A DNA stretch of 64,000 nucleotides from Antitrichia curtipendula (GCA_951230915.1 OX579633.1:2356001-2420000); one strand, 5' to 3'; positions 24,331-37,500 are shown, numbered from the stretch's first letter. Numbers and translations are program-made. Notes: generated by a model from the sequence alone, not told the origin.

Positions 24331-25982
24331 GTGAGTTTACGGTAGTCTGTTTTTTTCTTCAATACCGTAGTTGACTTGGGTCACTCACATAACATTGCAT
24401 AACTAAGCAATGGTCCTTCTCTATGTTGGGAAGGTATCATGCTTTGTTAGATACCTGGGAAGGACTTGTCAAGTTAATGCTAGGATTGGAATTAGGCTAA
24501 GGATGGACTTGTCAAGTTAATGCTAGGATTGGAATTAGGCTAAGGAGCTGTAGAAGATCATTTTGTTCACTGCGAAGGTTCCTTTGTAAAGATGCAAAAG
24601 GGACACTTGTCTTGTTGATAAACACTGTTTTTTTTAATCAAGGCCAATGAACTGAACACACTTTACGTACAACTACACATACACATATCATTTGTTGGGG
24701 GCCCATGGTCAATTCAAGGCTTATGAACTTCAACTAATTTACTAGTATTGGTAAGTTAGTGTAGCATGTGGCATAACATTGTTTACTAATGAGGCAAGTG
24801 TCCCATTTGCATCTTTGACAAGGGCCCCCTTATAGTGAACAAAATTGTCTTATTGATGGCTCTTCAACTAACCTCAATCCTTGTCTTAATTGATAATCCC
24901 TCACATGCATCTAGGGAGCCCCAATACCTTTCCAACATCATGGGGAGGACCATTGCTTGGTTATACAATGTTGTGCACGACGTTATGTACCCTCCATTAA
25001 TGCTAACACGTGCATAAAAATGCGGGCCTATATGCGGGCCTATATATTGATGTCACCTTTGGAACACTTGTGCTTTTTTTAGTAGACGGAGTTAATTGTT
25101 GAAGATTTGGCTTTAAGTTGAAGTGTAATTTGACTTTTCAAATCTTAGTTGTAGTTGATATGACTTGAATAGAAGTTCAAGTTGATTGTTTGACATAACA
25201 TTCTTGAACATAAACAAAGGGTTTCTCTTAGAACAATGTCTTTGTTGAGAAATACTTCTTCAACAATGCTTTGTACTATTTAACTTCCATATAAGTCGAA
25301 TACTCGTATAAAGAAATGTCCCTCTTTTCATGTTTAAGATTATTATGGAGTTTCACATCCCAACCTTTATTTTTTACTATAAGTCGTGACAACTTTATTT
25401 TCATCCAATTTTACTCCCAAGCATAAATTAATGGTCATTTGTATGGGATTACTTTCAATTGCTTCTAGGCACCAACCAAACCAATTTTTTTTTTTAAATT
25501 AAATTTTTTTTTTATACAAAACCATTTGCATTGCTATAGAGACCAAATTTGGAGAAGCCATCAAATGAGCAACCAAATTAGACTAAATTACTAATGTTAG
25601 GTAGTGCGCCCCTATATTTAGGCCCCAAATAGTCATCTTCATCCATCCAAAACTGCCTTGAGTTCTAGTTCAAGAACAACCAAGGAAAATTGAAATTTTC
25701 ATTTAAACAAACAATATGAATTGAAGTATTTTTAATTCAAGGAGAGTCTAGTGGCCCGAGTAGGTATCTCATACCTTCAACTTTGAAAACTCTTACAATA
25801 TTGTGTGTGTCATAAAATAATGAAACAACTTAGGGTTTTTTTTTCTTGAAGAGGTAAACATTCTTATTCATAAAATGAAACGTAATTTAGAAGAATAACT
25901 TATACTCTACCATTTATCACTCTACTAGTGATACCCATTGAAGATTCAAAATTATGGGGCCTTGTTTCCAGCTTGGTAGACT
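24331..25982. other. Intergenic with a 43-base tandem duplication
   Basis: AT-rich sequence without a gene. It includes the tandem pair at 24462-24546 and a small ATGCGGGCCTAT double at about 25020. A 60-codon frame at 24835-25017 has no recognisable content. Confidence 0.5.
24462..24546. repeat. Exact 42-base tandem duplication (period 43)
   Basis: Two identical 42-base copies, at 24462-24503 and 24505-24546, begin GGACTTGTCAAGTTAATGC and are separated by one base. The identity indicates a recent duplication. Confidence 0.9.
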
Positions 25983-27131
25983 CACTAGAAGAAAAACATG
26001 TCCGGCACAACCGGCTACTATGCAACTAGTGTCCTATACAACTATCTTGCAATTGTAATCGTCTCTATTAGGACCAAATCTAACGTAATTGTTCTATGTC
26101 ATTGCTTTACAACATTCATACATTATTTTAGTCGCAAAGCAGTCAATCTATAATTGCAAAAAATAACTAGGAAAAGATTGCAACTGTAAAATGACCATAG
26201 CTGTTTCCTAGTTGCTTTCTAATCATACACTAGTTGTTTCTCAGTCATTTCCTGTAGTACTAGAAAATTCATCTTTTCTGTTGATTTGGTTGCATAGATT
26301 TAATTCACTTTTCTATTGATTTGGAGAGTAATTTGTTGATTTGGATAGAAATCAATAGGAAAGTAAACCAAATGAATGAGCCCCCAATCAATAAAAAAAT
26401 TGAATTTTCGAGTAGCTAGTTGTTTCCTAGTCGCTCTTAAGTCGTACACTAGTTGTTTCTTAGCTGGTTTCTAGTTGTTTCCTAGTTGCTTCCAAAGTTC
26501 ATTTTCATTTGTCTTATATCAGTTGTCCCATATCAATTATAAAGAATACCATTAGATTGGACATATAAGACTTGTAAGTTGTTGTAGTCTTATGCAATGA
26601 ATTTTGTTGATAGGATTCTAAGACTTCTACAATTTATAGATTTCTTTGGAGTATAGATTTTTACGATATATGGAAATCAAAAAATATTTAAAATCCAAGA
26701 AATTTTAAAATCTATGAAATTTTAAGGTATCCTCAACCAATGAAATCTATTAAATATTAGTATTTGAATTTTTGAAATCTAAGAAGAATCAAAGAAAGTA
26801 GATCTGAAATTTTGAAATCTAGAATAAAATAGATTTGAAATTCAAAAATCTAGACAAAAGTAGATATGGAATTTTGAAATCTACAAATCATTGAGATTAG
26901 TATTTTAAAATCTAAAAATCTAAAAATCTACAAGTTGCAAACAAGTCACAAATGAGTCACACACAAGGCATGACTTTTGCAATTGCTACACCTTTTTCAT
27001 ATATTTTAGGATGTTCATTGCAACTATAAGTCTCCAAATTATCACTTGTTGCAAACCAGTTGCAAGTGCTCTATGCAATTGAAAAACTAGCTACATAGTG
27101 TAGTTGCAAAATCCCTCATTTTCTTCTAATG
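25983..27131. mobile_element. CACTA-type non-autonomous transposon, 3-base duplication
   Basis: The left end is CACTAGAAGAAAAACATG. The right end is the inverse of CATTAGAAGAAAATGAGG, a CACTA end with one C-to-T change. ACT flanks both sides (25980-25982 and 27132-27134), the 3-base target duplication expected of CACTA transposons. Inside, CTAGTTGTTTC/CTAGTTGCTTC words repeat near 26205-26265 and 26405-26490, and GTTGCAA/TTGCAATTG words repeat near both ends, like subterminal transposase sites. At 1149 bases with no transposase frame, it needs a helper element. Confidence 0.75.
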
Positions 27132-27877
27132 ACTATGTCATTAAAAATTCTAAAATGTACCCTCACTCCTACATGTGGGAACCCAAAAAGAGTCGTCATT
27201 GCAATCGGCTTTGGGGAATAGAGTGAACCTCCCATCTTTGACGATTTTTACATGTGTGCCCCCATCATCGAGGAGATGTGACCTTACATCTTCTTGGCGA
27301 TGCAAAACATGATATCCATGGTGTATACTATCATGAAGAGACACTGCCTTAAGCAACAATGATGTTTGGCTAAAAATCTTACATTCAAGGTGCATTGACA
27401 TTCATATGATCCAAAAATCTCATACTTGTTGATTCTAGCGGACTCGTCAAACGTGGTCTAGTTATCAACCTCCTGGAAGAAATTGACAAGTCTATCACTA
27501 CTTAGAGTAACTATAAAAAATCATAACATTTTGGAATATGACACAAAAAACCTTCCTGCATGAGTGTAACAAATGAGGAATAATTTCTCATCAATAGTAC
27601 TGTTGAAGGTGAAAAATAAATAAATGATAACGTTGGAAAGCCCTCCTTGTGAAGATTCCTTTAATTGGTGACAAATTTCCAAGGAATGTTTTTATTGGCT
27701 TGCTAAAGACCCTTCATAAGACGCAATGAAGATTTTATAAGCGGTTCAAGGATGAGTAACCAATTTCCAATTCGTTGACAAATCTACATGGAGCGCTTTG
27801 GATGGCTAACTAAAGCCCCTTCTTGGAATTCAACAAGGAATTGTTGTTCAACAATGACATGATTGATCAATCTATTT
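27132..27877. other. Intergenic with one coding-like minus frame
   Basis: At 27150-27401 the minus strand has an 83-codon frame of protein-like composition (for example IHHGYHVLHRQEDVRSHLL) in a GC-richer patch. No family was recognised and no splice partner was found, so it is recorded as a possible gene fragment only. The remainder is plain AT-rich sequence. Confidence 0.3.
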
Positions 27878-28290
27878 ATGTTCAAGAATGTCAACTTCAA
27901 TTCTAGATCTATAAACTCTAGCCACTTCACTTCCACTTCAAGGCAGATTGTGAATAGTCAACTTCTTGTCTCTTGTTGACAAAAAGGTGACAAAATTTCA
28001 TTTGTATGGTCTATTCATGTTCAAGAATGTCAACTTTTATTCTAGATCTATAAATTATAGCCACTTCACTTGAACAAGCTGGATTGTAAATAGTCAACTC
28101 CTTGCCATCCGTTGATAGAAAGATAGTAGAACTTCATTTTTATGGTTTATTCATGTTCAAGAATGACAACTATTAGTCTAGATCTATAAACTATAGCGAC
28201 CTCATTTCAACTTCACTTTAAGTTGGATCGTGAATAGTCAACTTCTGTCACCTTACAAAGTTGAAAGAACTTCATTTGTATGGTCCACTT
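27878..28290 (+). repeat. Three tandem 136-139 base units
   Basis: Units begin ATGTTCAAGAATG at 27878, 28017 and 28153. All contain CTAGATCTATAAA-TATAG, GTGAATAGTCAACT and ACTTCATTT.TATGGT in order. Divergence of roughly 15-20% by eye suggests an old tandem amplification. No frame is conserved across the units. Confidence 0.75.
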
Positions 28291-29109
28291 CAAGATGTGG
28301 CAAAAGTTGTCATCTACAATACTTCTAACTTTAAGTAACCCCACACACCTTAAAGAAAAAGAAGTCAAATGTAATATATTATAGTTGGGACTTTCAATTC
28401 TTTCTTGTAAAATGCTTATGTTGTTGGATTTTTTTTAAATCAATTTTTTTTTGTTATAAATTGGAATATATAACTTATGGAATTATTGTACCCTACTAGT
28501 AGCTTTGGCAAATAATAATTATAATAGTTTTGCCTAATTTTTAAAGAAATTATCCCTCTATCTTGCATAATATTTGGAAATTGCAATTGATTGAGGATTA
28601 ATTACAGTATCCTTCTTTGGAGACATGTGCTAGCCATTTATTGCAAACATGTCTCAATATTCTATTCATTTTATGAATAGATAAATTCTTATGCTTTTTT
28701 AAACCATTAAATGAAGTATCTAAATGTAGCCAAATGCCTAAACTTTGTTCAATTTTTAATGATTGCTTAAATACTATAAATTAAATTTTAATCTTGCCTA
28801 ACCTTATTTTTGAACTTTAATTAAATATTAGGCACTTGAATGCCTAAGCTGCTAGTAAAGTACGGTATAAGCAACATTTTCAAGCAAATGGCATTGATTG
28901 ATTTCTTCACACTTCATTTGTGTACGTGAAATATGAACCTTTTATCATAATTTTCTCAAAAATGCATTGAATGAAGAGCAAATAGATTGATTTCAGAACC
29001 TGCAATAAAATATATTGTTGATTTGGAGACATTTACCAACAACAAATACAACCAAAAATAAATTTTCTACAAAGATCCAAAAAACATAATACAATAGCTA
29101 TATTTGGCT
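28291..29109. repeat. Intergenic; dispersed repeat copy at 28550-28910
   Basis: The segment 28550-28910 is the partner of 3840-4100 in direct orientation, with about 100 extra bases at 28590-28690. No gene was seen. Confidence 0.5.
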
Positions 29110-30062
29110 TTAACCCCTAAAGGACCAGGTTTTTTTCCCCAGGGAAACATTCCAAAAACTGCGATTTTTGGGTATGTTGTTCAAAAAAGAAAATCGAATT
29201 TTTTTTTGGAACTTCAACTGTATAAAATAGAAGTAAATTATATTATCAAAGTGTGGAAAAAATTTCAGCCCATTTCACCGCATGGATTGAAAGATTATAG
29301 CATTTGAAGTGAGGAAAAAAACTTTTTTCCAATTCTGCGAAAGAGAGTCAGCAGACTTTGGGCTCATTTGGAGTAAAATTTTTGTTCTACACAAACATGA
29401 GATTTTTGACCATTCATAGGTATATGATATTAGGTTCACTTGCAAAAAAATTTAGAAGAAAATATGAAGTCTAAATTATTCTAAATCACCCTGCAATGCA
29501 AGGAGGTTAAGTGAATTGGCAATACACTAGTCATTTTTTTGTGCAACGAGGAAATATTTTATTTGAAATCCAAACTGCAAAAAATTAGATAAAAACATTT
29601 GGAAGATGTGGCAAAAATTTCAAGAATTTTGACTTCACTGATTGCAAGATAATAGGGCTTGAAGCTGTAAGAAAATGTTTTTTCTTGAAACTATCCCAAC
29701 ATAGCTAACAAAGTTTGACTCCTCTTAGAATGTGATTTGACAACTACAATTTGTTTTTTTCTGGACAAATGTAAGCCATATTTTATTAGTTACATACATA
29801 CCAAATTTCAAAATTTAATGATATTGTTTGCAAAAGATTCTCTAAAGATTTTCAAATTGCCCAAGCTGCCCAAAAAGTTCAGGACAACATAACTTTTGAT
29901 TTGGGGACCCGATTAGAAAAGAAAATTAGTTTTTCACGAAGGAAGTACATATTTACACGTTGTGTTCAAATTTTATGAACATTTGACTGAAAATGACTTT
30001 GTAGGAACCTACCCGAGATTTCTTGCGTACGTTGAACACCCACTTGGTCCTTTAGGGATTAA
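29110..30062 (+). mobile_element. TTAA-flanked TIR element, copy E
   Basis: A 953-base element from TTAACCCCTAAAGGACCA to TTGGTCCTTTAGGGATTAA. TTAA is intact at both ends and the outer repeats are almost perfectly inverted. Inner blocks match the other copies: ATGGATTGAAAGATTATAGCAT near 29281, CATAACTTTTG at about 29888 and CCTACCCGAGATTTC near 30008. The only frame is a 67-codon one at 29104-29307 with no known motif. It is non-autonomous. Confidence 0.8.
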
Positions 30063-31320
30063 TACTAATGAAAAAAATTGTTTAATATAATTTAAATTTT
30101 GATCTTGTACTTAAATTGAAGGGCAACTACTAACTAAAGTTATTTCATAAACATACTTTAGTAATGTTATAAGCAAGCACAACAAAGCTAAAATGTTCAC
30201 TTTATATCTTATACTTACAATATATAATTCATACCCCAGTTTACTTCAAAGAACCTCATTTCCATCTTTTACATATTATCCGCCTTCGAATATAAGATCC
30301 AAATTTGACTCATGGAGAGTTTCTTATGTGACTCTTTACTACCAAAAGTTAAATTATTCATTAATTAAAAGTAAATAAAAATTGTATATTTTTATATTTT
30401 TATATTAGAGTAATATATACTAAATAGATTTTTCAAAATCTTATTTTTGTATATCCTTTTTAAAAAATTGACCTTCAAAAATTACTTCAATAAATAAAAA
30501 GATATCAATATTAAAATTTTCCATCATTAGAACTTTAGATTTCAAACTTATAAAAAAGAATTCTTGTAGAAATCACTAATATTTAATTTATAGTAAATAA
30601 TTTATTTTTAAAATCTTTTGAAATATATTGATAAATAATAGTTAGTATAATGATAGATTTATGTCTGGATATGATTGGATTGAAAATTATCACTAAATTC
30701 CAATTACAAACCTTAAATTAGAATTGGTTTAGCCATTTGGGGGATATAAATTTATATATTGAATAATATAGAGTGTATTAGGTGTGGAAAGTCACTTAGA
30801 CATTACTTGGCTATAGAGTCATGAAGCCAAATGACTTAAATAATAAAATGAAGCTACAATATGGGCATGGAATCATGATGCTATAGGACAATATACATAA
30901 AATGAAGTCACATTATTACAACCACAACTATTGCTTCTTATAATTTGTGTGTCCCTTCACCTACATCATCCACAATTGTAATATATTAATATAAAAATAA
31001 TCAATATAATCAATATTTAATTTTAACTTTTGAAAGCTAAAGAGTTGTTTCAAATCCAAATTAATGTATTCATATTTATAAATTTATTTTGTATAATATT
31101 GAATTTTCTTATTGCCAACAATAAGAGTAGAAATGTTTTATTTATTAGAGTTTAGATAATCACTTACTCTATAATACTAATGCTGCCTATTGAAGATTGA
31201 AAATTTTGGAACCTTTTTTTGGACTCAAGAGATTTTAGTGGCAAAAAAAATTCCCACACAAATGTAGATCCCCTAAAGAATGGTTTTCGAAATAGATAAT
31301 TTTATTGCAAAGAACAAGCA
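30063..31320. other. Very AT-rich intergenic stretch
   Basis: No gene, tandem repeat or terminal inverted repeat was recognised in about 1.25 kb. Homopolymer and AT runs dominate. Confidence 0.5.
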
Positions 31321-32670
31321 TGTAAGAAGATGAAGGTCATGCTCACTAAGAATGTGTACCCTTTTGTCAAACTTGTCAATGGCATCGTCGAGAAGATCCA
31401 CAAGTTCATCCTCCTTTAAAATCTGAACATGTCACAATCCAACTCCAAGTACATGCCTATACAAGTCTTTTTTTTTTGTGCTTTCATAGCCGATCAACCC
31501 AATCTCTTTGACATTCAATTGTTTGACCTACCCAAAAATGTCATGCATGTCACGCCAATTGCCACACTTATGCATTACTTGCAAAAGACCAATAAATACA
31601 AATACAAGACATTCAAAATAAAAAGGTCTAAATTACATCTAATTCCAATCTTTTACCTTACATACTACAAGGGCCAAGTTCAAATGTACAAACACCTAAT
31701 TATCAGCCTACAAAGTTCACTTTCTTAGTATGCACAATGTCTACATCAACTTCTCACACCTCAAGTCGTTTAGTAGCCTTGTCACCCTTTATGATATAAA
31801 TACTTAGCAAGACATAAGGGACTACAACTTTAGGAAGGATTGCATCAAATACATGAGGAATCCGATCCCACTCACTAATCCACTTTCTCCTTCGAATTTT
31901 GACCAATCCAATGAAGTCCCAGAGTCATCGAGGGAGAGGATAACCTACATTTTAATACAAAAGAAACATGAGAGTGCACCTCTTCAAGATCCTTCCAATG
32001 TCCTTTCAAAATCAAATGAGAATTATGACTTGGTACCATCTCCCGCAACTCACCAACTTTAGTGTCAACCAAAAGAGCCAATTGAACTCTATCCTTTCCT
32101 AATGTTGCCACCCATCCATGCAACAATGGCACATTGTATTTATAAAAGGACCTATTGCTCTCCAAAGAAGATAAGAGAAATTTGATGCAACATGGTAGGT
32201 GGTTTACTTCCCAATACTTGGATGTTGCATTTAAGGTGCTCTTTGACACCTTAAATGCATAGCTACGAGTGGCAATAGTGCACAATAGAATCTGACACAC
32301 ACCACATAACATTGAACATGTGTTTATAGTTTAGTTCATTAACATCCACAACTCCCATTGAATCCTTGCTTGAGTCGACCCGAACGCCATATGTGGGTTG
32401 TGCACCATTTATAGCCTGTTGATACCATACACTAGGTGGGTGCTTCTTGACATTGAAGACCAATTAGAAGATCTATTGTCTCGCTATGACATTCTATTGC
32501 ACCAATACACCTACGTCATGCAACAATTGGCCTATCATGACAAGCACCTCGTACATAGTTTCAACATGCTAAAAGAACTTTGGGTTCCTCTCTTTGGTGG
32601 TCATTGGATGGATACAAGCATAGTTAAAGCCGCGATTGTGATGGTTGATGACCTGGAAGATTGATTCTAG
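31321..32670 (+). pseudogene. Cluster of broken coding-like frames, unknown origin
   Basis: Successive plus-strand frames read as protein pieces broken by stops and shifts: 31331-31418 (peptide NVYPFVKLVNGIVEKIHKF), 31429-31728, 31853-32062 and 32398-32664 (DIEDQLEDLLSRYDILLHQY, coiled-coil-like). An overlapping 145-codon minus frame at 31875-32312 is probably a shadow. The patch is richer in GC than its surroundings. The order and shared strand suggest one decayed gene or transposon protein of about 400 residues, but no family was recognised. Confidence 0.35.
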
Positions 32671-34520
32671 ACCTCTTCGCTGAACTTCCAACGAGGACGC
32701 CCTTACGGAGATTTGGATCCTCATCTTCATATCTAAACTTCACAATAAAATTGCAACATCATTTTAATCCAATTTTGCTCCCAAGAAAAAAAGAATAATA
32801 GTCATATGTTCATGACATGCACCGTGCTAATTGAATATATCCCTTATATTTGATACATTATCCCCTCCATGGAACACGGCCCTAAATTTAAATTACATCA
32901 TTTAGTGTCATGGCAAGTTTTGATTTTAATGATCATAACTTCATAAGCAGTGTGGGCATTTCCGAACAGGTACGGAACGGGTCTGGAGGGTTGAGGAACT
33001 TATCGAGAACTCAAATGGAACACTACGGGAACTTCGTCTTCCTCCTTTTCTTCGTTCAGTAAACCTCGGGACCTCTACCAGGACTAAACTTCCACGACCA
33101 TCGTCGCTACGAAACTAACACGGACCAAGGCCACAGGCAGACTTTGGGTAGCAGTCGCGGTCGCTGTGTGTCGATTGGAGGTCGTGACCGGGCGCGTGGT
33201 GTCGCTGTGCAGCTGTCAATCTTTTCCATGGAAATTTTGGTGCCGTGTCGTAGCAGTTACAATTCGCCCAGGGTTTCGAAGGTAACGGGGTGTGTATTGC
33301 TGTCCCTGGGGTGGCTGTGGGTTCGGACAAGCTTGGTGTCGATGGTGCGTTGTTTCAGTCGAATTCCGGTGGTCTAGGTAACGTATTGGTGGTTCTTTGG
33401 TTAGACCCGAGCCTATACGTTTCTTTTTCTCTTTTTCTGGTTGCGTGGCGTCGGGTTTAGAGGCGGAGCGCGCGCGTGCTTGTGAAAATGCTGGATGACT
33501 GAGGGTACGGACATAGTTCCTTCTCGTGCAGATGTAACATTTGGATGCCATTCGGAATGACAAGTAACGGCAATGAGAGACTGGCGCGAGTGCAAAAGTG
33601 AAGAGCTGGAAGTGGAGTGAGGAGCTGGAAGCATCGTTTTCGGTGTTCAGCCTTGTCTGTGCCGTTGTTTGGTGAAGAGTACAATTGAAGTTAGCAGGTG
33701 TTGGAAGGGTTCGGACGGAGGAGCAGTGGTGCTTCCAAGGTCAGGTTGTGTCGTTCTGTGCTGAATTGGCCGGTGGAAGTCAACGGGTTCCGCTGGCCGC
33801 CGGTCGTTTTATCTTATTGCTAGCGTTGTGCAAGAGCTGGTAGCTGCCATTTCGAAGCGCCGCGTTAGTGCAGTGGGAGAAGACTATTGGGATAGGGGCT
33901 GTGTTTGCCTTGCAATGCTGGAATGCTCGTCGTGCAGAGTCTGGCTCACTCATAACCTATAATCCTTTACCTACAAACACACCAGGAATCGGTACGGGAT
34001 TATTTTTGCGCTTCAAAGGCTCTCCGTACACAACCTTGCTAGAACTGCCTCCGACAACAGTAGTTTCCATGAGACTCTATATTATTTCCCTGGCTCTTTG
34101 ATCTTAAAGTTGCGCATGCGAAATCAACTGACTTGCTCTGTTGGCAACGAGGAGGTTTTTATTGGAGAGTTTGATTGGGGTACGGTAGGACCGAAATTAG
34201 GCAGAATATATTTCTCTAAATTTCAGTTGGTATCGTTACAAGGATAGCACTCTTTGGAACTGAGAAGGGAGCTTCATCGGTGGGAAACAATGCATAGAGT
34301 ACTGCAATGCACGTAGACTTGCAGGTCAAATCCTATTCCGTGATTGCAAGAATGCTGTGTTCCCAATGAGCGGCCGAAGTTTGAGAGCTGTACTATCGAA
34401 GGACACTGTGTAACGAATCTGGAGCGAACTCACGAGGCAAAGTCGACTTTGTGGACATTTCTCAATGTTCAGGTCCGTCCCGAGTGCCACATATTGACTT
34501 AAAGCATAAAAGGTGCAGCA
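32671..34520 (+). promoter_or_regulatory. Upstream region and probable 5' leader of the MORC gene
   Basis: Composition changes from AT-rich to about half GC near 32950 and stays so to the MORC start codon. This marks the promoter and 5' untranslated region, possibly with introns (an acceptor-like TTGCAG lies at 34319-34324 and GGTGCAG just before the ATG). Many overlapping minus-strand frames at 33115-33684 have no recognisable product and look like shadows of GC-rich non-coding sequence. No TATA box was assigned. Confidence 0.4.
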
Positions 34521-37500
34521 ATGTCTGCACCGGGGGCAGTGAAGAGGGAAGACGAGACGGACGATGTGTACGAACTTAGTTCCAGCAGCACCAACAGCGA
34601 GGATCCCCGAGAGGGAGAGGAGCTCGGTAAAAGGGTGAGTCCATCGGAAAGCCCTTGGGGCGAGCAGGCTTTCGTGCAGAAGAAGCAGAAGCTCGAGCCT
34701 GTGGATGATTTGCGTTTGAACGCTTGGAGGTATGAGGATTTGAAGAACCAAGCCCAACGAGATTTGGAGATTGGTCATGAAGTGAAGGTCGCTTCTCCGG
34801 TTGCCTTGCCCTTTTTCCCTCAACCCTCCCCGGAGGACCCTGCGGTAACGAGAACTAGTTGCAAGCAGTTCTGGAAAGCAGGGGACTATGAAGGCCAGCC
34901 TGCTGTTTCCATGCAGCAAGCAGGTGAATATTCCTGTTACTTGAAGCATGGGGAGATCTGGTATACCGTATTCGTGTTGTATCCAATGAGAGCGTCTGTA
35001 TTTTCCAAATTTAAACTGTTTCTCTCTCCTGCATGTTGATGTCTTAGTGTTATGGATGTGAATTGGGGAAGAGTGGTGCTCAGGAGACGCGGAGTGCATG
35101 TTCTTTTGAGGGAATTGAGCAGTTGCTTGTATTTCTTGGTCTTGTGTGCCCTGAGGCGCACTCTTCCCGCCGTTCATTGTAACATGAAAGGACAATTCGT
35201 GTCGAGAGCAGTTTTCTATGTTGCAGCTCGGAGTATTTGTTTTTCGATTATGTGTGCGTGGAGTGCTTTGCTTCGGAGACACCCAGTGTCTGTTTTATGG
35301 CGAGAGTGAAGCGGAGATGCACATTTCCTGTTGCCGAGACGTTTGAAGTATTTGCTCACTGCTATGGGAAACGACCTTATCTGACCCGTTTGTGATTTCC
35401 GCATCCAGGTGGAATTGACCACGTTAGGGTTCACCCGAAGTTTCTGCACTCCAATGCGACCAGTCACAGATGGGCCCTTGGGGGTACACTCCACTTCCAC
35501 ATGGTTTTCTTGATGTTTTTGGCGAGAGATTAAGTTCGACTTCTTCCACTGGCGGGTCTTTATGATACGCAGTATTCGCTGGAATGATTTTTTACGTTAC
35601 CTGCGTTCCTGTCTAAATATGTTTCCACGTTGGAGATCCGATTTTCTTAAGATTGAGTTCTTGTTGTCGCAATGGAGGCTGTACTGGACTACCTGGAGTG
35701 GAAGTCTAATTGAGGATTGTGTGTTTTGCAGCTGTTGCCGAGTTAGTGGACAATGCCGTGGACGAGGTATGTTTCTTCAGCTCCAACAGGATGTTTCGGA
35801 AGGGAGCATAAATTGTCTTCTTAGATGTTGTGGTTCTCCTTCCTTCCTTGGTTTAGATGACCCTCCAGTTCGGCTTTTCTCCGGTCAGTCTTTGTTATTT
35901 TTACTTGCACAGAAATTTTGGAGCTGTGCAGTACAGCACCTTAAGGCAAGGAGCTGTACTGGACTTGATTCTCGGTGCTATCCTATTTTGCATTATACTT
36001 GAGTTCTTCGTTGCCAATGTGTTTATGTTTGGATGTAGGTTGTGAATGGCGCATCATTTGTGAATGTGGATGTTGGCTTGCACCCTAGAAATCGCTCCCC
36101 AATGCTTGTGATTGAGGGTAAGCAGTTTCAGTACTATCATTTGCTTCAGTTTATCTGTTTACTCGATTTTATTGGGGTTAGCCCTCCATTGACGTTATTT
36201 TTATACGTATATTGTATCTCTTGGTATTAGTGTCATGTTTGGTATCCATCTCAGTGAGCGCATTGTCAGGTTTATCATGTGGTTTGGTTCCATTCGTGTC
36301 GTCAGTACATTTTTATTTTTGGGGTAGATTTACTTTTGTCTTCTGGAGCTGTCTTACTGCGTGGTGTTTTACTTCTTTGTTTTCACACTTGGTTTTCAGA
36401 TGATGGTGGTGGGATGACTCCCGATCGAATGCGTCAATGCATGTCCCTTGGGTACTCTGCCAAGAGCAAAAGTGCAAACACTATTGGTCAATGTTCGTAC
36501 TGCTACCGCACAACTTACTGTCTTCATAGATCGTTGGTTATTTTCTCTGTTTTGCAGCCTATATGTAGCGATTTCTTGGTTTCTACATAATTTCCATCAC
36601 ATTCTTTTGTCGGTCTCTTCTTTGCTGGCGTTTGAAGTTGCGCATATGTGTCTTTTTCTCTGGGCCAGCTTCTGCGTTTCGCTGCCTGGGTTAGATTTGA
36701 CTCGAGCTTTCTTGCAGACGGAAATGGTTTCAAGACGAGTACCATGCGCCTTGGAGCGGATGTGATTGTCTTTTCTCGATCTCGTGCTTCCAATGGGCAC
36801 AGGTAGATCGTTAGCCCTTGGGTTTTTGGAAATCTTTTACTTGGATCGTATCCTAGCATGTCTGTTTCTTCATAGATTCTATCCATGTCTGCTTTGAGTC
36901 ACCTTATCAGTTGTTCCTCGTGAGAGCTGAGTATGCAAGCCCGACAGAGTGGTGCCACTCCTAGTCGTTTGATAGTTTGCGGATTATAATCTTTTGTTCA
37001 CAAGGTCGGGGTCTTTTCCGGGGTTGCCTGACAGAGCAACTCAGAGCATCGGCATGCTATCTTTCACTTTTCTTCGGCAAACTGGGCATGATGATATTGT
37101 TGTTCCAATGGTGAGTGCCGTCGGTTCCATGAAAGATGATTTCCACTTCTTATCCATGCATCTTTTGTGGATGCTGGTAGAACCTTGCCTTCACTAGAGA
37201 CTAGATGGGTGTTTTGAGCTTGTTACTAGTGAAGACCTTCCTGAATAGGATTTTTTCTGCCGTCTGTTGTAGGGATTGTGGACCACCTTCGTTTGAGAAT
37301 TTGTGCGCCAAGTCTTTAGGTTTTTCAATCTTGAGTTTTTGTTAATTTTTCATCTTCGCCAGGTGCTATTCACCTTATGATGAACTTTGTTTGTAGAGAA
37401 TTTTCTCTGAAGAGTTCCTTAATTTGTGCAGATTGACTACGAAATTGGAGATGGGGAGGTGTGGAAGATGCTGAGGACCACTTTGAACGATTGGACCCAC

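Noticed and set aside
33115..33684. Several overlapping minus-strand frames upstream of MORC
   Set aside because: They overlap each other in different frames, have skewed composition and no motif; best seen as by-products of a GC-rich 5' leader.
34326..35282. 318-codon minus-strand open frame opposite MORC exon 1
   Set aside because: It overlaps a well-supported exon on the other strand, has no known motif, and its sequence is explained as the antisense shadow of exon 1 and flanking GC-rich leader.
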